A DNA stretch of 64,000 nucleotides, from positions 4,733,501 through 4,797,500 of the forward strand of contig NC_008380.1 of assembly GCF_000009265.1 (NCBI RefSeq), written 5' to 3'. Positions 61,479-64,000 of this stretch are shown here, piece after piece; the first letter of the stretch is position 1, and each line of letters begins with the position of its first letter. Both the position numbers and the translations under genes were made by a program. The stretch is from Rhizobium johnstonii 3841 (lineage in GTDB: Bacteria; Pseudomonadota; Alphaproteobacteria; Rhizobiales; Rhizobiaceae). Under the pieces are notes generated by a model. That model ran no database searches. It was not told where the DNA came from and was given only the letters and a program-made list of their open reading frames with translations.

Positions 61479-63245
61479 ATGGCCGAGACGCAGCAGATGT
61501 TGACCAACCCGACGCGGTACCTGTTCTTCACGGGCAAGGGCGGAGTCGGCAAGACGTCCCTAAGCTGTGCGAGCGCGATCACGCTCTGCGACGGCGGAAA
61601 GCAGGTGCTGCTGGTCAGCACTGACCCCGCCTCCAATCTGGACGAAATGCTGGCTACGCCGCTCCGGGCTATCCCCACCCTAGTCCCATCCGTACCCGGC
61701 CTCTACGCCATGAACATCAATCCGGAAGCCGCCGCCGAAGACTATCGCGAACGTGTATTGGCACAGATGGCAGCCAGCGCTTCCGAGAGCGAACGGAACA
61801 CGGTTCGGGAACAGCTTTCCGGAGCCTGCACGACAGAGATTGCGGCGTTCGATGCCTTTGTCGGACTCCTTGCAGACGACATGTCGACGTTCGACCATAT
61901 CATTTTCGACACCGCACCCACAGGTCACACATTGCGGCTTCTCAGTCTTCCAAAGGCATGGACCGGCTTTCTTGAGGGTAATGACAGGGGCGCATCGTGC
62001 CTGGGTCCGCACTCGGGCCTGAAGATGCAGGAGGCGCGGTTCCGGGAGGCGCTTGCATGCCTGGGAGATGAGAAGCGCACCCGGATCGTCTTGGTCGCCC
62101 GTCCGGACTCGAGTGCTCTTCGCGAGGCCTCACGCACGTCGGGCGAACTGGCGGCCCTCGGGCTAAAGAACCAACTGCTCGCGATCAATGGGCGGTTTCG
62201 TGCGACTAAGCGCGACGATCCGATTGCAGTCGGGATTGAGCGATCACAGGATGCCGCGCTCTCGACGATGCCGGTTGAACTGTCCAGGCTGCCGAGCGAC
62301 GAGTTTCCGATGCTTCCCTTCGATATGGTGGGTCTTGATGCTCTGAGGGCCTTGTTCGCACCTCAGTCGCAGGCGTCGACCATCCAGGAACCGGTGGCAG
62401 CCGCCCAGACCACCCTGCCGTCGCTTGCGAAATTGATTGACGAGATCGCCGGTGGCCGCAAAGGCCTGGTGATGGTGATGGGAAAGGGCGGCGTCGGAAA
62501 GACGACGGTCGCTGCGGCCCTTGCGATCGGCCTGGTCGAACGCGGCCATGCCGTGCATTTAACGACCACTGATCCGGCGGCTCACCTGTCGTTTATCGTC
62601 GAGGGAAGTATGCCCGGTCTGACGGTTGACAGGATTGATCCGGCTGCCGAAACCAAACGCTACATCGAGAAAGTCATGTCCTCACGCGGACGCGATCTCG
62701 ACGAGGAAGGCAAGGCGCTTCTCCGGGAAGACCTTGAATCTCCCTGCACGGAGGAAGTCGCTGTCTTCCACGCCTTCTCACGGATCGTGGCAGAGGCCCG
62801 CGACGCCTTTGTGGTCATCGACACCGCTCCGACGGGGCACACGCTTCTCCTGCTGGATGCGACGGGCGCTTATCATCGTCAGATGACGCGACAGATGGAG
62901 ACGGTCGGCCCTGGCCGGATAGTCACGCCACTGATGCGCCTTCAGGACCCGGAATATACGCGCGTCATCCTCGTTTCCCTTCCCGAAACGACGCCGGTCT
63001 CCGAAGCGGCGATGCTGCAGGAAGATCTGCGCCGAGCAAAGATTGAGCCTTACGGTTGGGTGGTCAACAGGACCATGGCGGCGAGTGGCACGCATGACCC
63101 GCTTTTGCAGTCGCGCCTTGCGGGAGAACGGGTGCAGATCGACCGGATCACACGCAAATTGGCGAAACGAGCCTATATTCTGCCGTTCCAGGCTGTTCCC
63201 CCGGTTGGCATCGACGCTTTGAAACGGCTGTCCGGGCGGGAGTGA
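61479..63245 (+). CDS. arsA: Arsenical pump-driving ATPase ArsA
   Basis: This 588-aa protein consists of two homologous ATPase halves. P-loops are FTGKGGVGKTS (near residue 18) and MGKGGVGKTT (near 335), each followed by a DTAPTGHT signature. Candidate metalloid-binding Cys are seen in SGACTTEIAAF, GASCLGPHSG and ESPCTEEVAVF, matching the three Cys of characterised ArsA. It normally powers ArsB to expel arsenite, but no arsB, acr3, arsD, arsC or arsR gene is in the window. ATG 61479 starts MAETQQMLTNPTRYLFF, the usual distance before the first P-loop. Confidence 0.92.
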   Translation: MAETQQMLTNPTRYLFFTGKGGVGKTSLSCASAITLCDGGKQVLLVSTDPASNLDEMLATPLRAIPTLVPSVPGLYAMNINPEAAAEDYRERVLAQMAASASESERNTVREQLSGACTTEIAAFDAFVGLLADDMSTFDHIIFDTAPTGHTLRLLSLPKAWTGFLEGNDRGASCLGPHSGLKMQEARFREALACLGDEKRTRIVLVARPDSSALREASRTSGELAALGLKNQLLAINGRFRATKRDDPIAVGIERSQDAALSTMPVELSRLPSDEFPMLPFDMVGLDALRALFAPQSQASTIQEPVAAAQTTLPSLAKLIDEIAGGRKGLVMVMGKGGVGKTTVAAALAIGLVERGHAVHLTTTDPAAHLSFIVEGSMPGLTVDRIDPAAETKRYIEKVMSSRGRDLDEEGKALLREDLESPCTEEVAVFHAFSRIVAEARDAFVVIDTAPTGHTLLLLDATGAYHRQMTRQMETVGPGRIVTPLMRLQDPEYTRVILVSLPETTPVSEAAMLQEDLRRAKIEPYGWVVNRTMAASGTHDPLLQSRLAGERVQIDRITRKLAKRAYILPFQAVPPVGIDALKRLSGRE

Positions 63246-63575
63246 GACGACGAACGCCAAGCTCAAATTAGGAAGCCGCGTCGAACCGATGGCGGTTCTC
63301 GCTATATCCCTTCCCGCGGCGGGCTGGAAGCGCTTGCGCCCTGAGGCTTTGCCTACCTAAAAAACATATTTAGTATGTCCGCAGTTGGCCGAACTGTGAC
63401 CACATCGCCAGATGTTTGGATGTCCGCTCTCTCCCTTCCGCACTCCAACATCGGACTGTCCCCTCACGGCCCTGTAGCGGTCGTCTATCCAAGCCGAGCC
63501 GATGTCCGTTGTTGATGCGATCCGGCCATCCAAAACGCTCTACGATTTTGGTGCCGTTTGCCACCTCACTCCACG
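63246..63575. other. Gap between arsA and argG without a gene
   Basis: No open frame with a ribosome site or known family is seen on either strand. An AT-rich patch near 63357-63378 (AAAAAACATATTTAGTATG) stands out against the GC-rich surroundings. The segment probably marks the right edge of the accessory insert. Confidence 0.4.
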
Positions 63576-63606
63576 AAAAAGCCCGCGCGGCGATGCCGGC
63601 GGGCTC
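63576..63606 (-). terminator. Intrinsic terminator of argG
   Basis: Read leftward, AGCCCGC (63599-63605) pairs with GCGGGCT (63580-63586), then TTTTTCG follows. It lies about 30 bp after the argG stop. Confidence 0.75.
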
Positions 63607-63632
63607 ATATCCGGTTCGAAGGCGAACCGTGA

Positions 63633-64000
63633 TTATTTCACGAGGTTGCGCTTGGCGAGCGTGCGCAGGCGCAGCGCATTGAGCTTGATGAAGCCGGCCG
63701 CATCCTTCTGGTCGTAGGCGCCCTGATCGTCCTCGAAAGTGACGAGCTTGTCGGAATAGAGCGACTTGTCGCTTTCGCGGCCGATGACCATAACATTGCC
63801 CTTGTAGAGCTTCAGCGTCACTTCGCCCTCGACATGCTCCTGGCTCTTGTCGATCAGCGCCTGCAGCATCTCGCGCTCCGGCGAGAACCAGAAGCCGTAA
63901 TAGATCAGCTCGGCGTAACGCGGCATGATGTCGTCCTTGAGATGGGCGGCACCGCGGTCGAGCGTGATCGATTCGATGGCGCGGTGCGCCGTAAGCAGGA
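63633..64000 (-). CDS. argG: Argininosuccinate synthase, 3' part
   Basis: The last 122 codons are in the window; the gene continues to the right. The end matches Arg[55 protein letters not shown] and [19 protein letters not shown]. ArgG condenses citrulline and aspartate to argininosuccinate in arginine synthesis. Confidence 0.94.

Noticed and set aside
1..64000. CRISPR array, rRNA genes, prophage or complete insertion sequence
   Set aside because: No regularly spaced direct repeats, rRNA segments, phage structural genes or intact transposase frames were seen; the only mobile-element trace is the integrase tail at 58.8 kb.

Overview
The window looks like chromosome-type DNA of a fast-growing Rhizobium (R. 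leguminosarum/etli type). The reasons are high GC, many ABC/TRAP uptake operons for nitrogenous solutes, RIME-like intergenic palindromes, and the block gpsA-tsaD / hemC-hemD-Mic60-like-HemY-like, which is typical of Rhizobiales. No rRNA, tRNA, intact insertion sequence or CRISPR array was seen. The species call is inference from gene content and repeats.

Region 1 (1-7.5 kb) is a nitrogen-compound uptake and catabolism block. It holds a Tat-exported solute-binding protein (leftward, cut by the window edge), an agmatinase-family ureohydrolase, a polar amino acid binding protein with two permeases but no ATPase, an ornithine cyclodeaminase-family enzyme, and a 616-residue protein made of two complete LysR-type regulators in tandem.

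Region 2 (7.6-22.2 kb) holds a UbiD-family decarboxylase with its UbiX partner, a five-gene dipeptide/nickel-type ABC transporter interrupted by a PEP-mutase/isocitrate-lyase family gene, a TIGR02444-like protein, a truncated amidohydrolase N-terminus, a histidine/aromatic ammonia-lyase, an aromatic/aspartate aminotransferase and adenine deaminase. Together these could import and break down an aromatic or imidazole amino acid derivative.

Region 3 (22.3-27.8 kb) has a small Rmf/CrpP-like protein, a three-gene TRAP transporter, a glutamate-1-semialdehyde-type aminotransferase and a convergent LysR regulator. Region 4 (28.2-37.8 kb) has two divergent GntR/FCD regulators and one long rightward operon: amino acid ABC binding protein and permease, a DapA-family lyase, a 978-residue fusion of all three HcnABC/opine-oxidase-type subunits, the ABC ATPase, a dihydropyrimidinase-type enzyme and a DUF3830 protein. 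This operon is the most unusual system here. It is followed by RIME repeats, a small ORF, a 54-bp near-identical fragment of the ornithine cyclodeaminase gene of region 1, and a GH3 glycosidase.

Region 5 (40.1-58.6 kb) is mostly housekeeping: a methyltransferase, EVE and YciI proteins, gpsA, tsaD, hemC, hemD, Mic60-like and HemY-like membrane proteins, TerB, a glutamine amidotransferase, an MFS exporter, YggT, DUF167, ppa, a GNAT acetyltransferase, typA, an M3 oligopeptidase, an unknown 143-residue protein and a LysE exporter.

Region 6 (58.7-63.6 kb) looks like a small acquired insert: a broken tyrosine-recombinase end, an HxlR regulator divergent from an acyl-CoA-dehydrogenase-like flavoprotein with an operator-like inverted repeat between them, and an arsA ATPase with no other ars gene. 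The window closes with the 3' part of argG.
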